From positions 1-64,000 of the forward strand of contig BAAHQB010000449.1 of assembly GCA_054601695.1 (NCBI GenBank): DNA of 64,000 nt, in the 5' to 3' direction. Below are positions 1-56,477 of this stretch, one piece after another. The position numbers and the translations under genes are program-made. Every line of letters starts with the position of its first letter. Positions within the stretch are counted from its first letter, which is position 1. The notes under the pieces are model-generated. The model did no database searches and was not told where the DNA came from. It saw only the letters and a list, made by a program, of their open reading frames with translations. Source of the stretch: Amorphochlora amoebiformis. Taxonomy: Eukaryota > Cercozoa > Chlorarachniophyceae.

Positions 1-72
1 TAACACGCATACATTGCACATTTCATACATATGTTGCACAATTTCTATTACACATGTATACGAATACATATA

Positions 73-116
<44 letters not shown>

Positions 117-280
117 ATATATATTCATATATAATATGTACATTTTCTTATGCATATGTTTTAAATTCATATAAAATTTTATAAATATATATATGTATAT
201 ATATACACATATATGTATATATGTTGTGTGTGTGTATGTAAATATATATCTGTAAATATATTCATATTCATATATGTATA

Positions 281-336
<56 letters not shown>

Positions 337-337
337 T

Positions 338-380
<43 letters not shown>

Positions 381-460
381 CATGCATAGATGCATACCTA
401 TATATAGATATTTGACGTTTCTAAAGCCATTCACGATCAAAACACTAAGGTTGAATATAA

Positions 461-531
<71 letters not shown>

Positions 532-894
532 TATAATGCTACATATATACACACACATATATATATACACATATATATATATATATATGTATACCGAAGG
601 AAAAAAAGACCCACTCACGTTACCCCGGCGCCTCCAGACAAGTGCCCTAACCCCAAACTCTAACCCAAACCCTCATAACCTCCCCAACCCTAACACTAAC
701 CCTAGTAAATCTAAGACCGTAAGCCTAATAACCTACCAAACCCCAAGCTCAAACCTAGCACGTGTAACCCTTTAACGCTTAGAATGATCCTCTAAGTATC
801 ATGTGCTTAGCTTAAGCGTAGTAATGTTCGACAGGTGGGTGCATTGTTAACATTGCTGCAGTTAGCGGAAAAGGTGTTTGATTGTTAGGAATAT

Positions 895-949
<55 letters not shown>

Positions 950-963
950 CGTATAAATATTTA

Positions 964-1048
<85 letters not shown>

Positions 1049-1175
1049 TATGTATATTCGTTAAGCAAGAGTCAGAGAGAGAGTGTAAAGAATAATATAT
1101 ATATATATATATATATATGTAAAAAAATGTGTATGTATATATATATAACATATATAATATAATATATATATAAAC

Positions 1176-1206
<31 letters not shown>

Positions 1207-1382
1207 GATGTATACATGTCAAATATAGATGTATACATGTTGTGTGTAGATACAAATATATATATATATATATACTATCTGCATACATGTGGTATATATA
1301 TTTTTATATATACATACATATATATTTATACATATATATATATATATATACATAATATCTATGTAGCATATATATAGTAAAG

Positions 1383-1433
<51 letters not shown>

Positions 1434-1450
1434 ATGTCCACGTACACTAG
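1..1450. repeat. (TA)n microsatellites with a short CCCTAA-like patch
   Basis: Mostly TA dinucleotide repeat with TG/CA interruptions. Around 640-775 there is a degenerate CCCTAA-type patch. A small island at 776-895 has a possible splice donor (cag|gtgggt near 832) and could hold an upstream exon of the next gene, but this is not convincing. No gene is assigned here. Confidence 0.8.
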
Positions 1451-1503
1451 GATCCATCTGAGATGGAAAGGCAGGAGTCATCTGTTGCCGAGGTAGTATA
1501 TAC

Positions 1504-1580
<77 letters not shown>

Positions 1581-1655
1581 CATTCATATGTACTAAATAT
1601 ATATGCTACGTATTATTTACAAATCTATATTACCATAATATTTCATTATTTCATG

Positions 1656-1738
<83 letters not shown>

Positions 1739-2262
1739 TTCATTTAGATATTACGAGCGATGCTAAGCACAAAGGCAATGCTTGAGAGCGCAGAGGTATA
1801 ACACTTGTATATAATTTATATATATATATATATGTATATAAATATATATATATATATATACATCTATATATTGCATATGTTTTACACTTGTACATAATTT
1901 ATATATATATGTATGTATATATATATGTATATACATATATACACATACAGATATATATATATATATATATATATATTGTATATATATATATATATATGAA
2001 GGCTATGCTTGAGGTCTCGGAGGCGTAACATTTGTAGATATAATAAATATATATTTATTAATAGATAGGTACATATATATATATATATATATTGAACTAC
2101 ATATATATATATATACATACATGTATCTATATATATATATATATATATATATTTATACACATAGATTTAACATATATATATATATATATACATATATATA
2201 TACATATACATATATATATGAATATATATATATATATATATATACATAAACATATATATATG

Positions 2263-2336
<74 letters not shown>

Positions 2337-2355
2337 TAGGTGACACTTGTAGTAT

Positions 2356-2405
<50 letters not shown>

Positions 2406-2557
2406 TAGGTACACGTGTGTACACATATACATACACATATATACATACTATACACACATACATATATATACACACATATATATGCATGTACACACATGAA
2501 GCCGATGCCTGAGAGCAGAGGTGTAACAGTTATAGTAGTATAGATGTATATAAACAT

Positions 2558-2589
<32 letters not shown>

Positions 2590-2871
2590 GTTGGTGCAGC
2601 GGTGTAGTAGGTAGTCTAGACAGTGGTTCGGTTGAAGTCCTTTGCAATAGTGATATATGTAAATTGCATTCCCATTATTCATTACTAGTCCTGACTGTGT
2701 GGTATGACGTGACGCCCCGGTTGTTAGCGGGTACTACCTGACGAGAGGATCTCCAAGAACCTCCGACGATCTCCAGTAGTTTCTAGTAGACTTCAACACG
2801 CTATTGATATCTACTCTTCGAGCAGCATCCATGGTTTTCATAACAATTCTTTCACAATTGGTATATGTATG

Positions 2872-2922
<51 letters not shown>

Positions 2923-3138
2923 ATATATATATATATATGTATATATGTAGAATATATTTATATATATATATATATGTTTATATATATACATATATATATA
3001 TATATATGTATTATATAGTGTATATATATATATATATATGTCGATATAATAGAGTGAAGTGACTTCTGGAGAAGCTGAGGAAAAGGAATTGCGACAACAC
3101 CTTAATACCATACGTATGTACAGATAATATATATATAT

Positions 3139-3182
<44 letters not shown>

Positions 3183-3215
3183 GATATATATACAAAGGAT
3201 TGAGTCAACACCTTG

Positions 3216-3251
<36 letters not shown>

Positions 3252-3446
3252 ATATATATATATATGTGTATAATATATATATACATATAATAAAATATAC
3301 ATATATATATATATATATAATTATATATATACATATTTTAATATACATATATATATATATATGTAATTATTAGACAACAACAATGATCTTCATACATTTA
3401 TTTATGTCTATAGGATATATTTGTATATTATATAATATTTATATAG

Positions 3447-3497
<51 letters not shown>

Positions 3498-3611
3498 TAA
3501 CAGTGTAGAAGCCGACGAGTCGTTCTCCATATCCTCTATAAAGACATCCAAACAACGTATGTGTACATATGTATATGTACATATATACATATATATATAT
3601 ATATATATGTG

Positions 3612-3710
<99 letters not shown>

Positions 3711-3761
3711 TGTATATATATATAACATTCTCCATATCCTCTATAAAGACATCTAAGCGAC

Positions 3762-3815
<54 letters not shown>

Positions 3816-3855
3816 TATATATTAATATATTATATGTATTATACATATAAAAGGC

Positions 3856-3913
<58 letters not shown>

Positions 3914-4254
3914 GTGTGTGTGTATAATACTTACATTCATATATATGTATCAATATATATCGTATACATATATATATATACAGATATAATATATATATAT
4001 ATATATTGTATATTGTGTTCATCTAAATATACCTATACATATATGTATAAATCTTAAATTACATAATATATATATATATATATGTGTATATATAGATAAT
4101 TAATACATTTAATATACATAATATTACTCATTATTTTATGTATTACTATATACATATACGATTATATGTAATATCAGATTTAAGGTTTTAGTATATGTTA
4201 AAGATACGCATATGTATAAAAAAATTGTGTATATATATATATTATATACATACA

Positions 4255-4299
<45 letters not shown>

Positions 4300-4406
4300 A
4301 TGTGTGTGTATATATATATATATATAGAATATGTACTATATAACAGGTTCGGAAGAGCTTATAACACGCGGAGACGAGTGTCTATCCGGCCTTCAGGTTT
4401 ATAGAT

Positions 4407-4499
<93 letters not shown>

Positions 4500-4547
4500 A
4501 TGTGTATGTGTGTGTCTATAATATTACGAATATATACACAAGCATAA

Positions 4548-4592
<45 letters not shown>

Positions 4593-4614
4593 GGTATAAT
4601 GTATATACACACAC

Positions 4615-4651
<37 letters not shown>

Positions 4652-4655
4652 TATT

Positions 4656-4693
<38 letters not shown>

Positions 4694-4711
4694 GATATAA
4701 TGTATATACAC

Positions 4712-4748
<37 letters not shown>

Positions 4749-4850
4749 TATTTACATATATATTTATAAATATCCGGAGACGAGTTTCTAAAGGGCCTTC
4801 AGATATATAAATTTTTCTTATCATCAGCATTATTATTATTGTTTTATAAA

Positions 4851-4894
<44 letters not shown>

Positions 4895-4986
4895 GATATA
4901 TATATATATATGATATATATTTTACATATATGTACATACATATAATACGTAAACATAAAGGTGAGTACCCCTCTCATGCCTGTCTT

Positions 4987-5052
<66 letters not shown>

Positions 5053-5930
5053 GAAATATGTGTATATACGTTTAAATTAATCACAATTCTTTTCCTCTTC
5101 GAATATTCCAAACAATAGATTCAGTAATATATATATATATATGTGTATATACATATATATATATATATATATATGTTTCTTGAAGTTATTCTAATCCTTT
5201 TAACCCCTCGAATATTCCGCGAAATAATAAAGGAAGGAAACAAAAATTATAATAATGTAAACTAGTAATACTGCTCACTCTTATTATTGCTAATTTCCCC
5301 TATACCATTATATGTTATTATAATAGTATTATAAGGTATTAGTTTATTATTATCATTAGCGAGAAATATTATTACATTAGTAACATTGTTTGAATTGAAT
5401 TATATATATATATATACCAATGATAAACCTCGAGAATTGGAGAGTTACTATCGGTAAAGTACTACACTATCAGTAGTAATAACGATATAAGTTTAATCAG
5501 GCTCATATCGACCTTTGGAGGGAAGCCATCAGGGAAGAGCTAGCGCATTCGGAGAGCCCTGGTCCAAGCCCCAAGATATCTCTCTCTTCTCTCTCTCTCT
5601 CTTTCTCTTTTTCTTCTCTCTCTCTCTCTTTCTCTCTTTACTCTCTCTCTCTCTCTTCTCTATCTCTTTCTTCTCTCTCTCTCTCTCTTTCTTCTCTCTC
5701 TCTCTCTTTCTTCTCTCTCTCTCTCTCCTCTCTTTCTCTCTCTACTCTCTCTCTTCTCTCTCTCTCTCTCTCTTTCTTCTCTCTCTCTTTCTTCTCTCTT
5801 TCTTCTCTCTCTCTTCTTCTCTCTCTCTTTCTTTCTCTCTATCTTTCTTCTCTCTTTCTCTTTTCTCTCTCTCTCTCTATATATATACCTCTCTCTCTAC
5901 TCTCTCTTTCTCTTCTCTCTCTCTCTCGCT

Positions 5931-5964
<34 letters not shown>

Positions 5965-6134
5965 TCTCCCTCTTTCTCTCCTTTTTTTCTCTCTGTCTCT
6001 CTCCTCTCTTTTTTCTCTCTCTCTCTTTTTTTTTGTCTCTCTCTCTCCTCTCTTTTTTCTCTCTCTCTCCTTTCTCTCTCTCTCTTTCCCCTCTCTCTCT
6101 CTTTCCTCTCTCTCTCTCTCTCTCTCTCTCTTTC

Positions 6135-6173
<39 letters not shown>

Positions 6174-6194
6174 ACCTCTCTCTACCTCTCTCTC

Positions 6195-6225
<31 letters not shown>

Positions 6226-6315
6226 ACCTCACTCATATCCCTCTCTCCCTCTCTTTCTCTATCTCTGTTCCTCTCTCCCTCTCTTTCTCCATCTCTGTCC
6301 CTTTCTCCCTCTCTT

Positions 6316-6363
<48 letters not shown>

Positions 6364-6485
6364 CAACCTCTCTCCCCTCTCATCTATCTTTGCCGCTGAA
6401 TTTCTTAAAAAAAAAAAAGCGTTGTTTTCTAAGTGGTCATTTCCTCTTCCTCTCTCACTCCTCGACGTTATAAGTGTACGTTTAT

Positions 6486-6572
<87 letters not shown>

Positions 6573-6613
6573 GTAAAAGTAAATAATATAAATATGCATT
6601 ATACGCACATTGA

Positions 6614-6645
<32 letters not shown>

Positions 6646-6710
6646 ACACGTATATGAGTAGAAGGAGATATGCTTGGTGATCGTGGAAGCTTTGGGTTCC
6701 AAGCCCTAGG

Positions 6711-6758
<48 letters not shown>

Positions 6759-6820
6759 ATATATATAAGTATATACGCGTATATATGCAGAAATAAATAT
6801 GTGAATGTGTGTGTGTATAA

Positions 6821-6901
<81 letters not shown>

Positions 6902-6975
6902 ATACATATACTATACATATATATATATATGTATGTACATGTACGTATACATAACTTAATATATATATATATATT

Positions 6976-7008
<33 letters not shown>

Positions 7009-7152
7009 ACTATAGTATATGTTATATTATGTATATATCTATATATATATATATACATATAATACATACATAATATATATAAAATATTTATAAAATATAC
7101 ATATATATATATATATATATGTGTGTATATATATATATGTATATATGGTACG

Positions 7153-7195
<43 letters not shown>

Positions 7196-7337
7196 TACAT
7201 ATATAAGTATATTATATATATTCTCTCTCTCGCTCTCTGTATGTATCTGCATATATATATATGTATATATGTATGTACATATATATATATACACATATAT
7301 TCATATGTTAAAATATAATTTTATGTGTAATATACAT

Positions 7338-7433
<96 letters not shown>

Positions 7434-7476
7434 AGACACATAGATATATCGATAAATTATAATATAATATATACTG

Positions 7477-7510
<34 letters not shown>

Positions 7511-7587
7511 ACACATATATATATAATTACATATTGTGTAAATATAAATTACGTAAATAGATATATGTATCTTTAAATATATGTATA

Positions 7588-7639
<52 letters not shown>

Positions 7640-7706
7640 GATATATATAGTATATATATATATACATACATATGTATGTATATATAAATATGAATAAATA
7701 GGTGTA

Positions 7707-7804
<98 letters not shown>

Positions 7805-7812
7805 CATATATG

Positions 7813-7859
<47 letters not shown>

Positions 7860-8469
7860 GATGTATACATATATATATATATATATATGTCTTAAGTGAG
7901 AGGGGAAGTGTGTGTTAGCTCTGCGTTGGCGGTTAGCGTTAGGGTTAGGGATTAGGATTGGGGTTAGGGTTAGGGTTAGGATCAGATTATTCAGCATGTC
8001 TTAGTCCTAGGACCATTGACTCAGTTAGGGTTAGGGTTAGGGTTAGGGTTAGGGTTAGGGTTAAGGATTAAGGTTAAGGTTAAGGATGAAGGTTAGGGTA
8101 TGGGTTAGAATAGGGTTTGGGTTAGAATTAGCGTTCCTATCCGTAAGGGCTAGGGTTAGGGTTAGGGTTAGGGTTAGGGTTAGGGTTAGGGTTAGGGTTA
8201 CGGTTGGGTTAGGGTTAAGGACGAAGGTTAGGGTTAGGGTTAGAATTAACGTCCCTAACTGTTATGATTAGGTTAGGGTTTTGGTTAAGGTTAGGGTTAG
8301 GGTTAGGGTTAGGTTTGAGGATGAAGGTTAGGGTTGTTAACGTTCCTAACCATTAGGGTTGATTAGGGTTAGGGTTAGGGTTTGGGTTAGTGTTAGTTAC
8401 TAGAGATAGGGCATCAGCTAAGATTAACCGACCCTAGGCGTCAGTGTTACCAACCTATACCTATGTATA

Positions 8470-8519
<50 letters not shown>

Positions 8520-8589
8520 GTATATATATATACGTGTGTGTGCGTATTTATGTGTATATATGTATATGTGATGCTCTATATACATATAT

Positions 8590-8627
<38 letters not shown>

Positions 8628-8891
8628 TATATATATATATAATATATATATGTACATATATATATATATATATATATATTGTAAATGAGGCGTACGTACA
8701 CACTCAAACTGTATAACCAGGTATTACTTCCGATGAAAAGAAGGTTAGCGATGGCCCATGCTAGGTATGGTTTTAAGACATTGCGAATATGATATATATA
8801 TATATATGTGTACATAAGTATATATATATATAATGTAATATGTGTATATGTACACATGATAGTTGTGCAAACATATACGTGCATATGTTTG

Positions 8892-8922
<31 letters not shown>

Positions 8923-8962
8923 TATATATATATATATATATATATATGTATAATATATATAT

Positions 8963-9027
<65 letters not shown>

Positions 9028-9199
9028 CATGTGTATGTGTATTATATTACAAATATATATACATGTATATATATATATATATACATGTGTGTATATTATA
9101 TATATATATATATATATATACGTCTAAATCTAAATATATACATACTGTATGTATATTTATATGATATGTAAATATGAACGTGCTGGATAAATACTATAT

Positions 9200-9230
<31 letters not shown>

Positions 9231-9494
9231 ATATATATATATATGTATATGTATATAAATATATATATATGTATAAGTATACATATATACATTAGTATAT
9301 ATACAGATATATATATATATATATACATACATACATACATCTCAGTATTACATACATATATGACTATATATATTTGTTATGATATATGCATATCTAACCG
9401 CATAATCAGATGGAGCAAGATCGATATACGCTTCGGAGCACTCTCTCGTCCATATGAACAAGAAGATGATTCAGCTTTGTGCTTAATTTCTTGA
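1451..9494 (+). CDS. Unrecognised multi-exon gene, 3' part, with C-terminal CaaX-like motif
   Basis: No family was recognised. Nine exons join with consistent phase: 1451-1492, 1748-1795, 3053-3113, 3497-3556, 4347-4396, 5501-5561, 6662-6711, 8721-8764, 9410-9494. All have AG acceptors and GT donors (several gtatgt or gtatat). The product is hydrophilic and charged: a Glu/Ser-rich first half, then segments such as [16 protein letters not shown] and [14 protein letters not shown]. It ends ...DDSALCLIS with a TGA stop at 9492-9494. CLIS fits a CaaX prenylation box (Cys, two aliphatic residues, Ser), which by general knowledge would favour farnesylation and membrane attachment; that is inference. 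The 5' end is not found in the window. Introns are TA repeat, a CT tract and a TTAGGG-like array. Four exons have decayed copies in the following intron. Confidence 0.6.
1997..2540 (+). pseudogene. Two decayed copies of the 1748-1795 exon
   Basis: Islands at 1997-2040 and 2499-2540 repeat the end of the exon and its donor flank. The shared pattern is aaggc.atgcttgag, then gaggt.taaca.ttgta. The coding frame and donor are altered in both. Each copy is bounded by TA repeat. Confidence 0.6.
2590..2840 (+). mobile_element. tRNA-headed SINE-like element, copy A
   Basis: Starts with an A-box-like gttggtgcagcgg and has a B-box-like ggttcggttgaagtcc at 2633-2648. The 3' part, with gagaggatctcc and gacgatctccag blocks, resembles copies at 31671 and 47040. 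It lies in an intron of the first gene and begins directly after TA repeat. Confidence 0.5.
3193..3217 (+). pseudogene. Decayed partial copy of the 3053-3113 exon
   Basis: The segment ggattgagtcaacaccttga matches the exon's ggaattgcgacaacacctta. It sits between TA tracts about 100 bp downstream. Confidence 0.5.
3726..3762 (+). pseudogene. Copy of the 3497-3556 exon 3' end
   Basis: The segment reading [10 protein letters not shown] is repeated nearly base for base, from attctccatatcctctataa to the donor-like cgtatat. The source exon is 170 bp upstream. The copy lacks the 5' half of the exon and an acceptor. Confidence 0.65.
4762..4802 (+). pseudogene. Decayed copy of the 4347-4396 exon
   Basis: ccggagacgagt followed by ccttcag matches gcggagacgagt and ccttcag of the exon. 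The GT donor of the source has become AT. TA repeat lies on both sides. Confidence 0.6.
4843..4895. repeat. (ATT)n trinucleotide microsatellite
   Basis: Uninterrupted tattattatt run in an intron of the first gene. Similar short (ATT)n or (AAT)n runs are seen near 12485-12512, 20767-20785 and 39031-39070. Confidence 0.85.
5580..6375 (+). repeat. Long imperfect (CT)n tract
   Basis: About 800 bp of CT-rich repeat on the + strand directly after the 5501-5561 exon. It gives long but meaningless Ser/Leu ORFs on + and Arg/Glu ORFs on -. Confidence 0.9.
7937..8405 (+). repeat. Interstitial telomere-like (TTAGGG)n array with an embedded core
   Basis: Perfect and degenerate ttaggg units in the intron between exons 6662-6711 and 8721-8764. 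A non-telomeric block at about 7980-8026, centred on cttagtcctaggaccattga, interrupts the array. The same block recurs at 17957 and 20019. Confidence 0.85.
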
Positions 9495-9643
9495 AGTTCA
9501 GACTGATCATAACCTCTGCATGTTCATTATTCCGTCTGTCCATCTGTCACTCATGGAATCTCTGGATGTGTACATGGATAGATATTTCATTTCTAATCAT
9601 ATGTAGATATTTTCATAACTTCATGTGTAAATGTAAAAAATAT

Positions 9644-9708
<65 letters not shown>

Positions 9709-10336
9709 TTATATATATATATATACGATATATATATATATATATATATTAAATATACATATATTTGGAGAGAGAGATAGTATCCGGTGATATATATTGG
9801 ATGTATATTTTAATAATTTGGATATATTCTACGTATATATCTAGTATATTTATATCTATATATAAATATATATAATATATATATATATGTATGTATATAT
9901 ATATATACTAGATATAACTAGATAACCAAATTTTTACATAGTATTTACATGTATGTATTCAATAGTCACGGTATTTGTAACTGAGACTAATATAAGAGTA
10001 TATATCAATAACAATATATATTACGGTGATATACGACAGGCTACTACGACGTGTATAATTCTAGTAATTATATACGTATACACTGATATATATCATAGTA
10101 GGTATAGTAAATCTAGTAGATATATCTAAGTGTATAGAATGGGCTAGTCCTCAGTGAAACGATTGGAAATCATCATGGCGGAAAATACAGCTTCATGATC
10201 CTAACAGTAGTCTAGGTAGTAGGTCTAGGTCTAGTAAATAGCTGTATTCTCGATATTTCTTATACACGCTTGCTATTGTAATCGAAGCTTAAAATTAAGA
10301 TATCAAAGTTTCAGGAGCCTAATTCGCACCGCAATG
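9495..10336. other. Intergenic spacer between convergent genes
   Basis: Contains TA microsatellite (9650-9750, 9860-9910) and AT-rich unique sequence with repeated tctag/ctagta words at 10000-10250. Polyadenylation signals for both flanking genes may lie here, but none stands out. Confidence 0.5.
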
Positions 10337-13228
<2,892 letters not shown>

Positions 13229-13749
13229 ATCAACTCCGAGAGCTTAGTCACGACGTGTACGCCTTTCGCGATTCCATTGCCGAAAGAATATCTTAAAATG
13301 TTCATATCTGTCCATAAATATGCTACATATATATGCAAGATATATCACCATATCATATCGGAATATATCAAGATATTAAAAGTCAACACTTCGATCTTTT
13401 CGACTCGATTTCTCCTACATGCTATGGCGTATGGATGCCAGGTCGCGGTTCTTCTTTGCGTCGTTATTGGTCTTTCGATGATTTATTCGGGAAGTAGTAG
13501 ACGCCATACGACCATTCTTCAACATCCATCCATTCAATCCACCCGCGCAGGGTGTTTAGGGCGTATACGTGCGCCTTCATCAGGCAACTTCATAGCTGAC
13601 ACCCATGTGCAGAATTCCATACCCCGTATATATACTCCCAAGCGTCACAATGATATACATGCATACGTACGATACAACCTCTCTCATGAGTCATAGAAAT
13701 CCTTACAAATTCACACGGTAAATCAGTATACACCTCACAACGAAAACAT
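13229..13749. promoter_or_regulatory. Divergent intergenic region between POLR3H and the GST gene
   Basis: About 520 bp, largely free of microsatellite and richer in GC than the surroundings. It separates two genes transcribed away from each other, so it should contain both promoters. No clear TATA box or other element can be singled out. Confidence 0.45.
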
Positions 13750-21020
<7,271 letters not shown>

Positions 21021-21538
21021 GCAGTAAAGCCTCTAAGCGCCAGTTACTATATGTTTACTTATACTAGCTATACCACTACTGTCTAGACTGTGTGAAACCA
21101 CTTAATCTAGCTACCAGGCTAGTTATAACTGATGCATTGTCTCTGGCAGATAAGTTAACTGATCATCAATAATTTTAATTATAATATTCTGCACATTCAA
21201 GAGCTCACTCAGACAATATCCACTAGATCCAGGTTATTGGGAGGATCACATGTGCATACATCACAGATCTATGTAAAAGATGAGTGTAGTCATAAGATAA
21301 GTACGACGTCAGCCTTATTCAGGACTTAGCTGCAGTTACAGTATATAGTACTATACACTCGTAGAAAACTTAAACCATGAAGCAATAATATTACGTACAT
21401 ATATATACTGGAAGAAAACTTGGTACCGTGTTTCAATACAGAACAACATTAGTATTTGCGGCGCTGCTGTATAACTCGTCTAAGCTAGTTCTACTTGTTT
21501 TAGGAAACCCTGCTGCGATGATACATCTAGACATAGCT

Positions 21539-21582
<44 letters not shown>

Positions 21583-21644
21583 ATATATATAACGTATATA
21601 TATATATGTATATATATATGTGTATATATATAACGTATATATAT

Positions 21645-21675
<31 letters not shown>

Positions 21676-21737
21676 AATATATCTATTTTTATGTAATTAG
21701 ATACATACACTCATGTATATATATATATGTATATGTA

Positions 21738-21772
<35 letters not shown>

Positions 21773-21834
21773 GTATAATTTATACACATGTTATACATAT
21801 ATGTATACATACATATATATATATATATATATTT

Positions 21835-21867
<33 letters not shown>

Positions 21868-22008
21868 TATATATATATATATATTATGTATATATATATT
21901 ATATATTCGCTTATTTTATTATATAGCATATTATACACACACGCACGTATTAAAAATATATTTATATCTAATATAATTGTATGCAAGTATGTACTAAAAA
22001 TATATATG

Positions 22009-22055
<47 letters not shown>

Positions 22056-22069
22056 GTATATGTATAATA

Positions 22070-22118
<49 letters not shown>

Positions 22119-22237
22119 TATCAATAATAAACAAAATATACATATATAACATTAGACATATATGTACAACAATATATACATATATATGTATATATATACA
22201 CACACATATATGTATATATATATACATATATACAAAC

Positions 22238-22303
<66 letters not shown>

Positions 22304-22412
22304 TTTATGTATATTTTATATTAACGTTTATTTTATTATATAGCATATTATATACTCACACGAATTAAGCATATATTTACATCTAATATAATTACCCCTG
22401 ACTTTCTTTCAG
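21021..22412. other. Spacer downstream of GST
   Basis: 21021-21540 is AT-rich unique sequence without a recognised gene. 21541-22380 is mostly TA microsatellite. Two related islands (tatatagcatattatacacaca near 21920 and tatatagcatattatatactca near 22340) form another local duplication. Confidence 0.5.
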
Positions 22413-22592
22413 GACACGTATACGGACACTCACACGGGTTGCAACATCGTTCACTTATCGACACTCGACACAGCCAGTCGACATGCCGATCTAAACCCTG
22501 AAGACCCGTACCCAAACCCAACCCTAGCCTGCATTATTCAAACCAGCAGCGTACCTCTGAAATTACGGTCATCAATATACAAACCATCCTGA
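22413..22592 (+). CDS. Possible exon, unassigned
   Basis: A strong acceptor (ctgactttctttcag) is followed by 59 open codons to a TGA at 22590. The translation starts DTYTDTHTGCNIVHLSTLDT. No family is recognised and no partner exon is certain. It may be a terminal exon, or end earlier at a GT near 22508. Confidence 0.3.
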   Translation, partial: DTYTDTHTGCNIVHLSTLDTASRHADLNPEDPYPNPTLACIIQTSSVPLKLRSSIYKPS

Positions 22593-22895
22593 TTCAGCTG
22601 TTAGCATTGTTATTCCTGTCTATCATATTTTTTATCCCTTCTTTACTTCAAGGTATTTGCTGCCAGCACGTAAAATTAACGATGCGGGGGAACTGAATCA
22701 AAAATTGAAAATCAACAATGGGTCTAGAGGGTTTGGATAGATATAAGTACACCTTAGTTGACATTAACATGTACATAGAAACAATTCGCAATTCGGAGTT
22801 TGGATTTTTGCATTGTGAAATTTTTTAAACATCCATACAAACATTTATTTATATATATATATATATATATACATATATGTCACATAGTATATACG

Positions 22896-22949
<54 letters not shown>

Positions 22950-23222
22950 CATATACATAAAAATATATATAATACGTATAAATATATACACACATATACA
23001 CATATATATACACATATATATATGTATAGTATAAACAAAATAATATATAATACATTATATACATGTACACATATGTAACATAAGTATACATATAATTATA
23101 CAATATGACATGTATATACCCTTAAATATATATATATATATATATATATATTATGTATAATAGTATTAGTTATACTATTATACATATTCACATACATTTG
23201 TATATATGAATAGATATATATG

Positions 23223-23256
<34 letters not shown>

Positions 23257-23260
23257 TATA

Positions 23261-23396
<136 letters not shown>

Positions 23397-23407
23397 ATAT
23401 ATTATAT

Positions 23408-23456
<49 letters not shown>

Positions 23457-23529
23457 TATATATACATATATGTATATATATATATGTATGCAATATATAT
23501 ATATATATATATAGTTAATATACATATTG

Positions 23530-23584
<55 letters not shown>

Positions 23585-23664
23585 ATATGTATATATATGT
23601 GTGTGTGTATATAGATATAGATATATATCTATATTCACTCACCCACCCATACGATAATTCCCAG

Positions 23665-23760
23665 ACTGGACACACGGCCTTCGGATTCGTCACCCTTGTA
23701 AACGGATGTTCGGCGATCGATGAGGAGACATACATTGTGAGCTGGCACCCGTCAGAATAG
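23665..23760 (+). CDS. Possible terminal exon, unassigned
   Basis: After cccag, 31 open codons read [20 protein letters not shown]... and end with TAG at 23758. Composition looks coding and differs from the flanking repeat. It could follow the 22413 exon, but no phase-matching donor was found. Function unknown. Confidence 0.3.
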   Translation, partial: TGHTAFGFVTLVNGCSAIDEETYIVSWHPSE

Positions 23761-23954
23761 CACTCACCCATATGCACCCATGTAGCTCACACTGCTTTGT
23801 GAATTTTGAGTTATACGTGGACGGTTCGCGGTCTCTTGGCTCTTGCATATCTGTCTAAGAAAGGATCACACCTGCGATGATAGAGTAAATCTCAACGCCT
23901 TCGATCAGTTCCATGACCACTAGCTTCCTGACTGTCCCTGCTCCGCTTTGTTGC

Positions 23955-24070
23955 TTCCCGCGCCATTCTTTCGTTGTCGAGGCACGACTTTCCCGCGCCA
24001 TTCTTTCGTGCCTCGACATTCTTTCGGAGTCGTCGACATTCTTTCGTGTCGAGGCACGACTCCGAAAAAA
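23955..24070. repeat. Short tandem and inverted GC-rich repeats
   Basis: The word attctttcg occurs four times, mixed with gtcgaggcacgac and its reverse complement (gtgcctcgac), and with gactccga and ggagtcgtcg. The block can fold on itself. It lies upstream of the carboxypeptidase start. Confidence 0.6.
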
Positions 24071-24106
24071 TCGGCGGTTCCAAACGGTTTCATTTTATCG
24101 CAATGA

Positions 24107-24553
24107 CCACCGCAACCGGGCGCATCCGGCCGACTCACCCGTATCCCGACAAGGAAAGAACGCAAGCAGGCTTTACTGTACGGCAAGCAAATCCAAGAAA
24201 ACTTTGAGGAAGATATAGGAAGTGAGGGATTCCGGCTTGATTTTCAGAGTCTTGAAGACCGGAGGCGAGCAAAAATCTCAAACCTTCCGACGACCGACTG
24301 CGCTAGGTGTCACTCGACGGTTGGGGTTTCCCCTAAACTATTAGTCACAAAGCCAAGTCTACTTTTTCGAAGTCCCGCCTTGGAGGTGCCCCCAAGAAGA
24401 CCACGCAGTGGAAGAGGTGGTTACGTTTGTCGCGTCGTCCGGAAAGCAAAGGCCCAAATTCCCTCGAACCCAACCACTGTACTTCGCATACAACTTTATA
24501 CGAGCTCAAACATCCACTCATACACGCATCTAAATACCATTCAGCCTGTATGA
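24107..24553 (+). other. Start-less open frame of 148 codons
   Basis: Open from after TGA at 24104 to TGA at 24551, with no ATG at the start. It reads for example RIPTRKERKQALLYGKQIQE. It is long for chance in this composition, but no family is recognised and it may be non-coding upstream sequence of the next gene. Confidence 0.25.
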
Positions 24554-24745
24554 ATATGTAAACTAATGTACGCAGCCGTCAATAATGCCCGTCATCCTAA
24601 TAATCATATGTTTGTCGAACCAAAGTGTTTATTTAAGTACTTTATTAATGTATATTTCCAATTTTTAGAGTAAAATTCTCTATCTCTTACGCTGCTTCAT
24701 GTCGTGAGACAATACCAACTATTAAACTAGGCTTAGCCAGCAGAT

Positions 24746-56477
<31,732 letters not shown>

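Noticed and set aside
5515-6399. 294-aa Ser/Leu-rich ORF and its Arg/Glu-rich reverse
   Set aside because: Pure CT/GA microsatellite translation. Only the first 61 bp (5501-5561, in another frame) look like an exon.
6655-6715. SINE or tRNA relic because of gggttccaagccc
   Set aside because: The segment forms an exon (6662-6711) whose phase fits both neighbouring exons, so the B-box likeness is probably chance.
8086-8271. VRVRVR and GLGLGL ORFs (also near 17435-18087, 20062 and 34221)
   Set aside because: Translations of TTAGGG-type arrays.
7937-8405. True chromosome end
   Set aside because: The array is interrupted, degenerate and flanked by gene exons on both sides, so it is interstitial.
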